Below, piece after piece: positions 1 through 8,497 of a stretch of 10,204 nucleotides of DNA. Source of the DNA: Methanosalsum sp. (GTDB lineage: Archaea > Halobacteriota > Methanosarcinia > Methanosarcinales > Methanosarcinaceae); NCBI GenBank assembly GCA_007127385.1, contig SKZM01000194.1:1-10204 (forward strand), given 5' to 3'. Below the pieces are notes generated by a model that worked only from the letters and a program-made list of their open reading frames with translations, had not been told where the DNA came from and searched no databases. Each line of letters opens with the position of its first letter. Within the stretch, counting starts at the first letter, position 1. The translations under genes were made by a program, and so were the position numbers.

Positions 1-963
1 ACCTCTTGAAAGTGATCCACTGAATATCCTGCCGGTTGCTACTTCACCTGCATGAGGGTCCATCGAAATATCCGTGACCATAAATGAAAGTGGCGCATCT
101 GAATCTGCATTTTTCATGGCCACTCCGATCTCAGAACTGACATCTCCGTGCCATATTGCACTGACCCTGCCTTCCTGTGCATCTATCGGGCTGGGCAGGT
201 AGCGAATGACCATGTCATTGACAGCTTCATGGAGGGGGCATTTTTCTGCAAGTGTTTTCATATCACCCTCCTTACAATATTCATAGACATCATTGAAGCT
301 GACACCTGTCTTCTTCATCATTGGAACACTTATGGCCCAGTTATACAGAGCAGATCCAAAGGCAACAGTTCCTGCTGAAGCATCTACTTTCCAGCCTGCT
401 TTGTATAAATCTTCATTCATTCCTTTAATGAGCTTGTTTACATGATCAATAAGTTTTCCAAGCCTGATCTGCATTTCCTGGGAATCGACCTGCAGTTCGT
501 TAATAAGTCTGTCTACTTTATTTATGAAAAGCACAGGTTTTACATGTTCCTTTAATGCCTGTCTGAGAACAGTCTCTGTCTGGGGCATTGTTCCTTCAAC
601 AGCGTCGATAACAACCACTGCACCATCAACAGCACGCATTGCACGTGTGACATCTCCACCAAAATCCACATGGCCGGGAGTATCTATGAGGTTGATCAGA
701 TATTCTTCATCATCATATTTGTGCACCATTGAAACATTAGAAGAATCAATTGTAATTCCTCTTGCCTGTTCTTCTTCATCAGAGTCCATGAACAGCTGTT
801 TGCCTGCCAGTTCAGTGGATATCATACCGGCACCCGCCAGCAGATTATCGGAAAGTGTAGTTTTACCATGATCAATATGTGCAACTATTCCAATATTTCG
901 GACATTCTCCGGATTTCTCATGAGCGTTTTTACACGCTCAACCATTTTTTTTCTTCGTCCCAT
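1..963 (-). CDS. fusA: Elongation factor 2 (EF-2), N-terminal 321 residues, runs off left edge
   Basis: GTPase that drives translocation of tRNA and mRNA on the ribosome; cytoplasmic. The frame is open from ATG 963 to base 1, giving 321 of the roughly 730 residues usual for archaeal EF-2. Translation shows the G domain in order: P-loop AHIDHGKTT (28-36), switch I with RGIT (68-71), DTPGH (94-98), NKVD (148-151) and a G5-like FGSAL (202-206). The start of domain II appears near residues 290-321, ending [16 protein letters not shown]. Domains III-V, including the diphthamide-modified histidine, lie outside the window. The start [11 protein letters not shown] is the usual archaeal EF-2 N-terminus, and an AAGGT Shine-Dalgarno (970-974) sits 6 nt upstream. 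It follows rps7 by 39 nt as the downstream member of the str-like cluster; by family precedent tuf (EF-1 alpha) and rps10 would come next. No frameshift or odd residue is visible in the part present. Confidence 0.97.
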   Translation of the reverse strand, partial: MGRRKKMVERVKTLMRNPENVRNIGIVAHIDHGKTTLSDNLLAGAGMISTELAGKQLFMDSDEEEQARGITIDSSNVSMVHKYDDEEYLINLIDTPGHVDFGGDVTRAMRAVDGAVVVIDAVEGTMPQTETVLRQALKEHVKPVLFINKVDRLINELQVDSQEMQIRLGKLIDHVNKLIKGMNEDLYKAGWKVDASAGTVAFGSALYNWAISVPMMKKTGVSFNDVYEYCKEGDMKTLAEKCPLHEAVNDMVIRYLPSPIDAQEGRVSAIWHGDVSSEIGVAMKNADSDAPLSFMVTDISMDPHAGEVATGRIFSGSLSRG

Positions 964-1002
964 TTTAATACCTTGAATTCATTATTCTTAATTATAGATA
1001 TA

Positions 1003-1563
1003 TCAGCGTGCAGCCTTAGCTACTCTTTCTTTTGAATCTTTTCGATTTATAGAGAAGCATTTCGCATCATGGTTTGCAGCAGATATCAGTTCTGTTGCAA
1101 GGCACTCTGCAAGAGATCGCTTGGATTTGAATGCTGCCTGGTTTGTACCCATTGATATATATCTTAATGCACTGTCAACCCGTCTCTGGGGAGCAGTATC
1201 GACTGCTTTGGGCACAGATATCCCACCATATTTGAGTCTAACTACTTCCTCCCGCGGTCCTGCGTTTGCAATAGCTTCAACCAGGATCTGTATCGGGTTT
1301 TTCTTGGTCTTTGTATGGATTATATCAAAAGCTTCTTCGACGGTACGCATAGTAAGCTGTTTTTTGCCAGTATTGATTTCTTTTCTCATCAAATTATTGA
1401 TCAGCCTTTCAATAATCGATATCTCTGATTTATTGAACTGCTGCCTGGCATGCTTTCCACTTGTGTGGGGAATGATTATAGGATCGATATTCACATACCT
1501 TTTGATCCCAGGATCGGTTATCTCCACTTCTTCCATATCCCATTTTCCGAACAGTTTATACAT
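1003..1563 (-). CDS. rps7: 30S ribosomal protein S7 (uS7)
   Basis: Complete uS7, 186 residues, a normal archaeal length. It is a primary binder of the 3' major domain of 16S rRNA in the small-subunit head and contacts E-site tRNA. Family signatures are visible: [20 protein letters not shown] in the first third; [19 protein letters not shown] and [20 protein letters not shown] in the middle; and a basic C-terminus with [15 protein letters not shown] and [13 protein letters not shown]. The stop is TGA, the only TGA among the complete genes here. Start ATG 1563 is 2 nt past the rps12 stop and has a strong AAGGAGAT Shine-Dalgarno (1568-1575) buried in the last codons of rps12 with a 6-nt spacer, so the two are translationally adjacent and surely co-transcribed. 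The [10 protein letters not shown] wording resembles Methanosarcina-type uS7 as I recall it. Confidence 0.97.
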   Translation of the reverse strand: MYKLFGKWDMEEVEITDPGIKRYVNIDPIIIPHTSGKHARQQFNKSEISIIERLINNLMRKEINTGKKQLTMRTVEEAFDIIHTKTKKNPIQILVEAIANAGPREEVVRLKYGGISVPKAVDTAPQRRVDSALRYISMGTNQAAFKSKRSLAECLATELISAANHDAKCFSINRKDSKERVAKAAR

Positions 1564-1565
1564 AA

Positions 1566-1994
1566 TTATCTCCTTGGTTTCTCTTTTCTGCCTATAACCA
1601 TCTCATGCAATGAGACATTGTTTACAGCTATCACCTTAAAGCGTACACCAGGAATATCTCCCATTGCACCACCCATGCGGCCACCAATTCTTTCAACAGT
1701 CACTTCATCATGTTCATCAATGTAATTGATAGCACCGTCACCGGGACAGAAAGCGGTTGCCTGACGTCCATTTTTGATCAGTTGTATCCTTACACATTTC
1801 CTGATCGCAGAGTTAGGCTGTTTTGCCTCAATACCAACCTTTTCCAGAACAATACCACGGCCCTGGGGAGCTCCTCCAAGAGGGTCGGCTTTAACGTCCA
1901 GTCCGAGAGTACGCCTGCTAAAGCGTCGATCTTTCCATCGTGCATCCTTACGTATCTGTTTTAATCTTCTTGCTGCATATTTTCCTGTTGGCAT
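1566..1994 (-). CDS. rps12: 30S ribosomal protein S12 (uS12)
   Basis: Complete uS12, 142 residues, the usual archaeal length. It sits at the decoding centre on the interface face of the small subunit and affects accuracy. The diagnostic decoding loop [15 protein letters not shown] is at residues 58-72, PGDG at 84-87, and GDIPGVRF at 112-119; D113 aligns with the aspartate that is beta-methylthiolated in bacterial S12. A basic N-terminus ([19 protein letters not shown]) and C-terminal GRKEKPRR match the family. ATG 1994 is preceded by a near-perfect GGAGG Shine-Dalgarno (2004-2008), spacer 9 nt. It lies 50 nt downstream of nusA and 2 nt upstream of rps7. Small departures from the commonest archaeal wording ([10 protein letters not shown]) are within family variation. 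Confidence 0.98.
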   Translation of the reverse strand: MPTGKYAARRLKQIRKDARWKDRRFSRRTLGLDVKADPLGGAPQGRGIVLEKVGIEAKQPNSAIRKCVRIQLIKNGRQATAFCPGDGAINYIDEHDEVTVERIGGRMGGAMGDIPGVRFKVIAVNNVSLHEMVIGRKEKPRR

Positions 1995-2044
1995 TTATGA
2001 TTTCCTCCAATAGTAATATCCATGATAGATGAAATTATCCATAT

Positions 2045-2470
2045 TTATTGCAATACCACATCATCGATTCCATGATGCCTGTTTGCAAGTATTTTAACCT
2101 TTTCAATGTTTCGGCCTTCACGGCCAATAGCAATTCCCTTATCCACGTTGGATGTTTCTACATAAGCGAGTTGTTTCTCCTTTTTGGGAAGAATCTTTAC
2201 AGATTTGATAGAAACATTGCCAAATGCATTTTTAATGAATGTAGCCGGATCATCCGAGTATTCCACCAGCTCTATATGCTTATCAACGGCTCTTTTAATT
2301 TTATTTATATGATCACCGTTTCTGCCAATAGCTGCTCCCATATCCCCGGTATTTACAACATAAATAATACGATCATCATCTACAATGCAATCCTTTATAG
2401 AAGCACCAGTTTCCTTTTCAAATAATGCAATATACCTGATTCCATCCGTTGTGAGTTTGATCTCGCTCAA
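2045..2470 (-). CDS. nusA: Archaeal NusA-like transcription termination/antitermination factor (two KH domains), TTG start
   Basis: Small NusA homologue of 141 residues made only of two tandem KH domains, without the N-terminal polymerase-binding and S1 domains of bacterial NusA; this short form is the archaeal norm. KH GxxG loops are visible as GRNG (49-52) and GREG (116-119), each in the expected IGRxG context. The family is thought to bind RNA and act in transcription elongation or termination; the archaeal role is less defined than the bacterial one. The start must be TTG 2470: an in-frame TAA lies immediately upstream (2471-2473), the next in-frame ATG is residue 44 inside KH1, and an AAGGAG Shine-Dalgarno (2480-2485) lies 9 nt upstream. 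It begins 13 nt after the rpl30e stop. Position between eL30 and uS12 next to RNA polymerase genes is the conserved archaeal context. Confidence 0.95.
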   Translation of the reverse strand: MSEIKLTTDGIRYIALFEKETGASIKDCIVDDDRIIYVVNTGDMGAAIGRNGDHINKIKRAVDKHIELVEYSDDPATFIKNAFGNVSIKSVKILPKKEKQLAYVETSNVDKGIAIGREGRNIEKVKILANRHHGIDDVVLQ

Positions 2471-2485
2471 TTAACCCAACTCCTT
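2471..2485 (-). promoter_or_regulatory. Shine-Dalgarno that fixes the TTG start of nusA
   Basis: AAGGAG at 2480-2485 overlaps the rpl30e TAA stop (2484-2486) and sits 9 nt before TTG 2470. An in-frame TAA at 2471-2473 directly precedes the TTG, so no longer N-terminus is possible. Another TTG at 2477-2479 is excluded because that stop follows it in frame. Confidence 0.75.
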
Positions 2486-2771
2486 ATTTTGCGGCTAAGA
2501 TATCCGATTCTCCGGGATCTATTATAGCCATTGCTGCAATTGTGAACGGTTTACCACAAACCGGCCCAAGTTCCACACTTGTTCCATAATAATTAAGCAC
2601 CGCAACATCGGTATTATTTATCTTCTCTCTTACATCTTCAGGACAGTTGGAAGCAAGCACCACCATTTTAGCCTCTGATTTTTCAGCAGCTTCAACAGTA
2701 CGGGTTGATCCAATAATGACTGAGCCTGTTCTAATGGCTTTAATCAGTGATTTATCAACATTGATTTCCAT
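2484..2771 (-). CDS. rpl30e: 50S ribosomal protein L30e (eL30)
   Basis: Complete eL30, 95 residues from ATG 2771. It is a large-subunit protein of the L7Ae/L30e RNA-binding superfamily, which recognises kink-turn-like RNA. Family wording is clear: [17 protein letters not shown] near the N-terminus, [18 protein letters not shown] in the centre and [20 protein letters not shown] near the C-terminus. I prefer ATG 2771 (MEINVDKS) over an in-frame TTG at 2780, which would add only three residues (MIY): ATG gives the usual family N-terminus and leaves 9 nt to the nearest purine-rich GAG (2781-2783), while TTG 2780 would abut it. The ribosome-binding site is weak. It stands first after the 92-nt gap behind rpoA2 and may open a separate transcript. 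In archaea this gene is regularly found between rpoA2 and nusA. Confidence 0.95.
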   Translation of the reverse strand: MEINVDKSLIKAIRTGSVIIGSTRTVEAAEKSEAKMVVLASNCPEDVREKINNTDVAVLNYYGTSVELGPVCGKPFTIAAMAIIDPGESDILAAK

Positions 2772-2804
2772 ATATATCAACTCTATTTATAGCTAAACTG
2801 TTAA

Positions 2805-2815
2805 CTTAAATATTC
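2805..2815 (-). promoter_or_regulatory. Candidate internal promoter (TATA-like box) for rpl30e-nusA-rps12-rps7-fusA
   Basis: The 92 nt between rpoA2 and rpl30e (2781-2872) is the longest gap in the window and is strongly AT-rich. On the minus strand GAATATTTAAG (2805-2815) resembles an archaeal TATA box with a purine/A-rich BRE-like lead. A start site about 25-27 nt beyond the box centre would fall near 2782, giving a leader of roughly 11 nt. A second match, TATAAATA (2784-2791), is too close to the start codon to serve rpl30e. No convincing hairpin or strong U-tract terminator is seen in the gap, so read-through from rpoA2 is also likely. Confidence 0.35.
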
Positions 2816-2872
2816 AATATGTCTGATTTCTAATAAGCAATTCATTATATCTACTTTCTGGTTGTAATCAGG

Positions 2873-4030
2873 TTATTCAGAACCATATCTCTTTGCAACC
2901 AGATGTACATTACCTGTACCCAGCTTTATTGGCTGTCCCACGATGATATTTTCAGTTACACCACTTAGTTTATCAACGTCTCCGCGCATACCTGCATCCA
3001 GTAAGTGATTTACTGTGACCTCAAATGCAGCCCTTGCAAAAACACTTGCCTTTTCACCAGAAATACCATGGCGTCCAATCTGTTTAACTTCACCATCACA
3101 TGTCATGATATCTGCAACAAGCATTATATGCCGGTCATCTACGGTTAATCCCTGTTCACGTAGTGTCTCTGATGCTTCATGGATGATTGCATTCCTTGCA
3201 GCTTCAACTCCAAACACAGAATATATCTCACCTATATTGTTCGTATATATTCGAGAGGCATCGACCCCTTCTATCTGAATGACATCCTTTAGCATAGACC
3301 CTTCCGTATAAAGAGTGTATTCATCTCCTTCCTTTCGTATAACCACCCTTTTAATTCCCTCTATTCCTTTTAAGGTTATACCATGCACCTTTTTAGCAAG
3401 CTGCAGAAGTTCTCTGTAAGAAGGTTCTTTAGGTTTTACGATGATCTGGTTATCAGGAACGTCCGGTATCTGAACAGTTACCCCAAGGCCATCACGCAGA
3501 CGGTCTGCAATATCATCAATGTTGATGTCCCTGTGGATCATGGTCTTCCCATGAAGATCTATAACAAGTTGCATATTTGCCATATCTGTTGTTACATCAG
3601 CCAGATGTTCGATATGAGTTGACTGGATATCCCAGGCAAGTTTTCGGGCTTTGTCACGATCAGTTGCATATTCCGCCTCAAGTGCAATTGTCATCATTGG
3701 TGTACTGGGTTCCTTTCTTGCATCCACGATCTCGATTAATCGTGGAAGACCGAGGGTGACGTTAATCTCAGCAACACCGGCATAGTGGAAAGTACGCATT
3801 GTCATCTGGGTACCAGGTTCACCTATGGATTGTGCAGATACAACTCCTACAGCTTCACACGGTTCAACACAGGCATAGTCATAGCTTTCCAGAAGACTTT
3901 CGATGATCTCCTCAAGTTCTTTTTTGGTCACACCTGCTTTGATAGCATCCTCTCTGAGAACTGAGATCATATTATCAGGAAGTGGGAGACCACTTATCAT
4001 AGAATCAATTGTATTTTCGCTTATGGCCAT
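2873..4030 (-). CDS. rpoA2: DNA-directed RNA polymerase subunit A'' (RpoA2)
   Basis: C-terminal part of the largest RNA polymerase subunit, equivalent to the C-terminal third of eukaryotic Rpb1; 385 residues, normal for methanogens. It carries the trigger loop, the mobile element that closes over the incoming [15 protein letters not shown] (64-75) followed by TMRTFHYAG (77-85). H82 corresponds to the catalytic-region histidine (yeast Rpb1 H1085). Further downstream are the cleft and clamp segments, [13 protein letters not shown] and [20 protein letters not shown], and the terminal [14 protein letters not shown] 4030 shares its A with the A' TAA stop (TAATG). A strong GAGGTG Shine-Dalgarno (4036-4041) lies in the last codons of rpoA1 with a 5-nt spacer. 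It must assemble with A' to form an active centre, and the overlap should keep the two at matched levels. Confidence 0.98.
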   Translation of the reverse strand: MAISENTIDSMISGLPLPDNMISVLREDAIKAGVTKKELEEIIESLLESYDYACVEPCEAVGVVSAQSIGEPGTQMTMRTFHYAGVAEINVTLGLPRLIEIVDARKEPSTPMMTIALEAEYATDRDKARKLAWDIQSTHIEHLADVTTDMANMQLVIDLHGKTMIHRDINIDDIADRLRDGLGVTVQIPDVPDNQIIVKPKEPSYRELLQLAKKVHGITLKGIEGIKRVVIRKEGDEYTLYTEGSMLKDVIQIEGVDASRIYTNNIGEIYSVFGVEAARNAIIHEASETLREQGLTVDDRHIMLVADIMTCDGEVKQIGRHGISGEKASVFARAAFEVTVNHLLDAGMRGDVDKLSGVTENIIVGQPIKLGTGNVHLVAKRYGSE

Positions 4031-4041
4031 TATACCACCTC
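4028..4041 (-). promoter_or_regulatory. TAATG stop-start overlap with strong ribosome binding site (A'/A'' junction)
   Basis: On the minus strand the A' stop TAA (4030-4032) and the A'' start ATG (4028-4030) share one A. GAGGTG at 4036-4041, encoding part of the A' C-terminal Glu-Val-Val, is a good match to the archaeal anti-Shine-Dalgarno and is 5 nt from the ATG. Translational coupling is inferred. The frames differ, so simple stop read-through could not fuse A' to A''. Confidence 0.7.
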
Positions 4042-6672
4042 TTTACCAGTTACTGACTTAACGACCCTGTGAACAAATTCAGGTTTACTGTAATCACTTT
4101 TAGTGCTGTCAATACCATCTTCTCCATACTTGAACTGCACAATTACACCACGTGTTTCTCTTACAGTCTGATCATACTGCACTTCAAGGTCCTGCAATGC
4201 ATTTACAAGACGACGCTGAAGATAGCCGGACTGTGATGTACGCACCGCAGTATCCACAAGACCTTCTCTCCCACCAATCGCATGGAAGAAATATTCCGTA
4301 GGATTTAGTCCACTCTTGTAGCTTGACTTTACAAAGCCATGTGCATGAGCACCAAGATCCCCTTTATCAAAATGAGGGAGGGTCCTTCCAGAATACCCTC
4401 TTCTGATACGTTCTCCACGAACCGCCTGCTGACCGACACATGCAGCCATCTGCGTAAGATTTAGCATTGAACCCCTTGCACCGGAGCGTGCCATTATCAC
4501 AGCAGAATTATCAAGCCCCAGATAATTACCTGCTATGTTACCTGCCTGATCTCTGGCCTTACCCAGCTTCTGCATTATACTAAGTTCAATGGTCTCATCC
4601 AGTGTCCTTCCGGGGAATGGATCAAGCTCTTTTGCCTCATATGCCTGGATAAGCTTACCTACCTCGTCTTCAGCAGTTATCAGACTTTTTGTAATCTGTA
4701 CCTGAGCTTCTCGGGGTATATCCTCATCACTTATTCCAAAACTCAAACCGGTCCTCATTATTCCCCTGATTGCAAGCTTTGTGACATCATCTATGAACTG
4801 TGCTCCTCTGGTAGTACCATATTCCTTTACAATCTTATCCACAACAATACCTTTGAATGCACCAATCGCCCTTTCATCAATGGTTCCTGTCAGAAGTTCG
4901 CCATTCTGGATTATTACGTAAGCATCATATTCACATTCGGACTTTTTACATACATCACATTTCATACAGACCTCAGCAGGGAATTCCAGGTCAAGACCTT
5001 CCGGAAGGATTTGACTGAATATCTGTTTTCCATTCCAGAAAGGTTCACCTTCCTCGTCTGATCCTGCAGGTTCCGGCAAACTTCTTACTTCTGATTTCCT
5101 GAGAAGTTCAAGTGCATCATGTTTATTGATCTGCTTTTCATTCCTGGTGAGTAGGAACATTCCGGAGATATGATCATGTATCCCTCCTATAATTGGTCCA
5201 CCAAACCTTGGAGAAAGTATATTCTCCTGAACCTGCATAAGGATCTTTGCCTCAGCAATAGCCTCATAATTCTGGAGGACATGCAGGTTCATTTCGTCAC
5301 CATCAAAGTCAGCATTATAAGGAGGACATACAGATGGATTCAATCTGAAAGTCTTGTGTGGAAGCACCTTTACAGTATGGGCCATTATGCTCATTTTATG
5401 CAGAGAAGGCTGACGGTTAAATATTACAATATCGCCATCTATCAGCTGCCTTTCAACCGTCCATCCAGCCTCCAGTTTCTCTGCAATCTCTTCAGCATTA
5501 TTCTCAGTTATCTTAACACGGCGACCGTCTCCCCTTATAACATAGTTTGCACCAGGATAGACCGTTTTTCCGTTTGCAACATATTTCCTTAAGATCTCTA
5601 TATTTCGGGGAATTACTTTTAATGGAATGGTCATATGTTTTGCGATTTCAAAGGGAATACCCACTTCATTTATGCTAAGATTTGGGTCAGGAGATACAAC
5701 AGTACGTGCAGAGAAATTCACACGCTTACCTGAAAGACTTCCCCTGAATCGTCCTTCTTTCCCTTTCAATCTCTGAGTAAGTGTTTTTAAAGGCCTTCCG
5801 GACCTGTGCCTGGCCGGGGGTACGCCAGAAACTTCATTATCATAATATGTAGTTACATGATACTGAAGTAACTCCCATAGATCCTCTATAATAAGTTGTG
5901 GAGCACCAGCTTCCCTGTTCTCCTGAAACCTCTGGTTGATACGTATTATATCTACCAGTTTATGTGTAAGATCATCTTCACTTCTCTGACCGGATTCTAA
6001 TGTGATAGAAGGCCTGACTGTTACAGGCGGAACCGGAAGAACTGTAAGGATCATCCATTCCGGTCTTGCAGTCTCAGGGTTCATGCCCATGACCTTCACA
6101 TCATCGTCTGGTATATTCTCAAGACGATCCCTTATTTCAGTAGGAGTTAGTTTTTCTCCGTTCTCAATATAATCACTTGGTTTCTCAAACTTAATTTCAA
6201 GCTGTTCTTCAGCACAATAAGGACAGGTCTTTGATTTTCTTGCTTCCTTAAATATTTCATTTATGTAGCTTTCAGGCAAATGCCCGATTTCTTTTAAGGT
6301 CTCAAGATGTGCAAGATATTCTTCTTTTTTTGAAAACTCAAGAAGGAGGCGACTACATTTTCTACAGGTAGAACGCAATATTTTTCTTATTATCTTGTTA
6401 AATCCTATATGTATCACAGGAGCAACCATCTCAATATGCCCAAAGTGTCCCGGACATTCACCAGCCCGTCCACCACATGACTTGCATTTAAGACCCGGAT
6501 CAATCACACCAAGACGAAGATCCATAAGTCCCATATCAATTGGATATCCGTCATCATCATATGTATCAGCAGTTATTATTGGAGTGACACTCATTTTCCT
6601 GACTTCGCGTGGCGATATCAGACCAAATTTGATTGCACCTATTCTTTTTGGCATTGAATGTATTTTATCCAT
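4030..6672 (-). CDS. rpoA1: DNA-directed RNA polymerase subunit A' (RpoA1)
   Basis: N-terminal two thirds of the largest polymerase subunit, 880 residues, normal length. Visible landmarks in order: clamp zinc ligands C63/C66/C73/H76 in [17 protein letters not shown]; a second zinc set C103/C106 and C150/C153; lid/rudder region with [20 protein letters not shown]; and the catalytic loop [10 protein letters not shown] (453-462), whose D455, D457 and D459 bind the active-site magnesium. The funnel and the bridge helix follow near 790-825 ([30 protein letters not shown]). An additional cysteine group C569/C572/C575/C580 lies between catalytic loop and bridge helix. ATG 6672 has GGTGA (6678-6682) abutting the B' stop, spacer 5 nt. 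The gene is 10 nt after rpoB1 and overlaps rpoA2 by 1 nt. The chain ends GKEVV, leaving the trigger loop to A''. All key residues are intact. Confidence 0.99.
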   Translation of the reverse strand: MDKIHSMPKRIGAIKFGLISPREVRKMSVTPIITADTYDDDGYPIDMGLMDLRLGVIDPGLKCKSCGGRAGECPGHFGHIEMVAPVIHIGFNKIIRKILRSTCRKCSRLLLEFSKKEEYLAHLETLKEIGHLPESYINEIFKEARKSKTCPYCAEEQLEIKFEKPSDYIENGEKLTPTEIRDRLENIPDDDVKVMGMNPETARPEWMILTVLPVPPVTVRPSITLESGQRSEDDLTHKLVDIIRINQRFQENREAGAPQLIIEDLWELLQYHVTTYYDNEVSGVPPARHRSGRPLKTLTQRLKGKEGRFRGSLSGKRVNFSARTVVSPDPNLSINEVGIPFEIAKHMTIPLKVIPRNIEILRKYVANGKTVYPGANYVIRGDGRRVKITENNAEEIAEKLEAGWTVERQLIDGDIVIFNRQPSLHKMSIMAHTVKVLPHKTFRLNPSVCPPYNADFDGDEMNLHVLQNYEAIAEAKILMQVQENILSPRFGGPIIGGIHDHISGMFLLTRNEKQINKHDALELLRKSEVRSLPEPAGSDEEGEPFWNGKQIFSQILPEGLDLEFPAEVCMKCDVCKKSECEYDAYVIIQNGELLTGTIDERAIGAFKGIVVDKIVKEYGTTRGAQFIDDVTKLAIRGIMRTGLSFGISDEDIPREAQVQITKSLITAEDEVGKLIQAYEAKELDPFPGRTLDETIELSIMQKLGKARDQAGNIAGNYLGLDNSAVIMARSGARGSMLNLTQMAACVGQQAVRGERIRRGYSGRTLPHFDKGDLGAHAHGFVKSSYKSGLNPTEYFFHAIGGREGLVDTAVRTSQSGYLQRRLVNALQDLEVQYDQTVRETRGVIVQFKYGEDGIDSTKSDYSKPEFVHRVVKSVTGKEVV

Positions 6673-6682
6673 TTATATCACC

Positions 6683-8497
6683 TTATGCAGCATCTTCCAG
6701 ACTCATTCTCGGTGCAACACCTAATGACTTTATTTCATCAAGCAGCAATTTGAATGCATAGCTCATTTCAACCGGATGTATATCTGTTTCTGATCCACAA
6801 TTGGAACAGTAGCGTATGTTTCTTTTCCTATCAAACGTTGCGATCATTCCACAGTTGGAACATACCAGTTCAACAACCTTATCAGACTCATCAAGAAGCC
6901 TCTCTTTTAGAGCCATAGCAGCACCATGTCCAATGAGAACATCCCTTTCCATCTCACCAAACCTGAGTCCACCTTCTCGGGCTCTTCCTTCTGTTGGCTG
7001 GCGGGTCAGAACCTGTACAGGACCTCTTGAACGTGCATGTATCTTGGAAGCAACCATATGATGTAATTTCTGATAGAGAATAACACCTACAAATACATCT
7101 GCCTGTATTTTTTTACCAGTTACTCCGTCAAAGAACACTTCTTTACCTGAATGTGAAAATCCATGCTCTTTTAACCCATTTCTGAGGTCTTCTTCATTTT
7201 CTCCTGAAAAAGCTGTGGCATTTATACGTCTGCCTTCCATTGAAGCTACCTTACCACCGATCATTTCAAGCACATGTCCCACAGTCATACGGGAAGGAAT
7301 AGCATGCGGATTTATCACAAGGTCAGGTACAATTCCATTTTCAGTAAACGGCATATCCTGATAGGGGACTATCAGTCCGATAACTCCTTTCTGACCATGT
7401 CTTGAAGCAAATTTATCCCCAATCTCAGGAATTCTCTGATCCCTTATTTTCACTTTTGCGAGGCGAGTACCATTTACAGATTCTGTAAGAATGATATTGT
7501 CCACAATTCCCTTTTCATTTGAACGCATGGTGATTGCACTTTCTCGCCTCTGCTCAACGGTTATTCCAAAATCCGACTGCTCTTCAAGGAATCTAGGAGG
7601 ACTGGTTTTACCGATCAGCACATCGTTTGGACCAACCACGGTCTCGGGATTGACAAGACCATCAACATCCAGGTTCGCATATGCTTCAGGGCTACGAGCA
7701 CCACGGTATTCAGAATCAGGGATCTCGAATTTATCTTCCTGACCTCCCGGATATCTTCGCTCTTCACCTTCAAATGTCCTGAGGAAATGGCTTCTCCCAA
7801 GACCTCTTTCTATTGACCCTTTGTTAAAAACCAGTGCATCTTCAATATTATGGCCTTCATAGGACAATACAGCAACAACAAAATTCTGACCGGCAGGCCG
7901 CATATCAAAATCTATGGCATTTCCTACCTGGGTTGTGGTGAGAGCCTTTTGCGGATAATGGAGAACATGAGCCCTTGTGTCAGGCCTCAGTTTCTGATTA
8001 GAGGTCGACATACCAATACACTGCTTAACCATTGCAGCACCCATGGTATTTCTCGGAGATGCATTATGTTCTGGATAGGGGACCATCCCTGTACATATAC
8101 CCAGAATAAGTGATGGATCAATTTCCAGATGTGTATGGTCAGGAATCAGATCAGATTCATTAAGAGCAATAAATGCGTTTTCCTCTTCTTCTGCATCTAG
8201 GAACTCAATAACTCCCGCCTGTAGCAGATCTGAAGTTGTAATTTTACCGTCCTTTATCTCTTCAATATTTTCCGGGGTGATCGCGGGTCTCCCGTTTTCT
8301 ACAACAATAAGTGGTCTTCTGGCCCTGCCCATATCAGAATTAATTACCACCTCATGTATATCCTCAAATAATGCAACATTTACCTGACTGGACAGAATAC
8401 CTTTACGCCTTTGCTTTCGTATATTATTTACCAGTTCCACCGGATTATCATGTTTTCCTACAAGTTCACCATTCAGGAATATTTTAGCTTCATTCAT
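6683..8497 (-). CDS. rpoB1: DNA-directed RNA polymerase subunit B' (RpoB1)
   Basis: C-terminal half of the second-largest polymerase subunit (Rpb2-like), 604 residues, normal for organisms with split B. It begins at the [13 protein letters not shown] wall/external region and carries [20 protein letters not shown], where NIEDA is the conserved active-site acidic segment. The hybrid-binding signature [15 protein letters not shown] starts at residue 360; K362 and K370 correspond to yeast Rpb2 K979 and K987. Then come [17 protein letters not shown], the switch/anchor region [20 protein letters not shown], and the clamp zinc site C546/C549/C564/C567. ATG 8497 follows the B'' TAA with no intervening base and in the same frame. 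The only upstream purine tract is a run of seven G (8506-8512), so initiation probably depends on ribosomes ending B''. It precedes rpoA1 by 10 nt. Confidence 0.99.
   Translation of the reverse strand: MNEAKIFLNGELVGKHDNPVELVNNIRKQRRKGILSSQVNVALFEDIHEVVINSDMGRARRPLIVVENGRPAITPENIEEIKDGKITTSDLLQAGVIEFLDAEEEENAFIALNESDLIPDHTHLEIDPSLILGICTGMVPYPEHNASPRNTMGAAMVKQCIGMSTSNQKLRPDTRAHVLHYPQKALTTTQVGNAIDFDMRPAGQNFVVAVLSYEGHNIEDALVFNKGSIERGLGRSHFLRTFEGEERRYPGGQEDKFEIPDSEYRGARSPEAYANLDVDGLVNPETVVGPNDVLIGKTSPPRFLEEQSDFGITVEQRRESAITMRSNEKGIVDNIILTESVNGTRLAKVKIRDQRIPEIGDKFASRHGQKGVIGLIVPYQDMPFTENGIVPDLVINPHAIPSRMTVGHVLEMIGGKVASMEGRRINATAFSGENEEDLRNGLKEHGFSHSGKEVFFDGVTGKKIQADVFVGVILYQKLHHMVASKIHARSRGPVQVLTRQPTEGRAREGGLRFGEMERDVLIGHGAAMALKERLLDESDKVVELVCSNCGMIATFDRKRNIRYCSNCGSETDIHPVEMSYAFKLLLDEIKSLGVAPRMSLEDAA

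Noticed and set aside
148-871. Two plus-strand open frames of 76 and 115 codons
   Set aside because: Both are antisense to the conserved G domain of EF-2, which occupies all of 1-963 on the minus strand.
1121-1597. Plus-strand open frame of 158 codons
   Set aside because: It lies antisense to rps7 and the end of rps12, both certain by conserved sequence, and its translation shows no family signature and no ribosome binding site.
2772-2780. TTG start extending eL30 by three residues (MIY)
   Set aside because: The family N-terminus fits ATG 2771, and the TTG would directly abut the only upstream purine run.
2784-2791. TATAAATA as the promoter of rpl30e
   Set aside because: A start site 25 nt downstream would fall inside the coding sequence; the box at 2805-2815 is better placed.
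5170-5592. Plus-strand open frame of 140 codons
   Set aside because: Antisense to the catalytic-loop region of rpoA1; no independent coding evidence.
2873-8497. Gene breakage of rpoA or rpoB by frameshift
   Set aside because: The A'/A'' and B''/B' divisions fall at the established archaeal split sites and each part is complete, so these are normal subunits and not pseudogenes.
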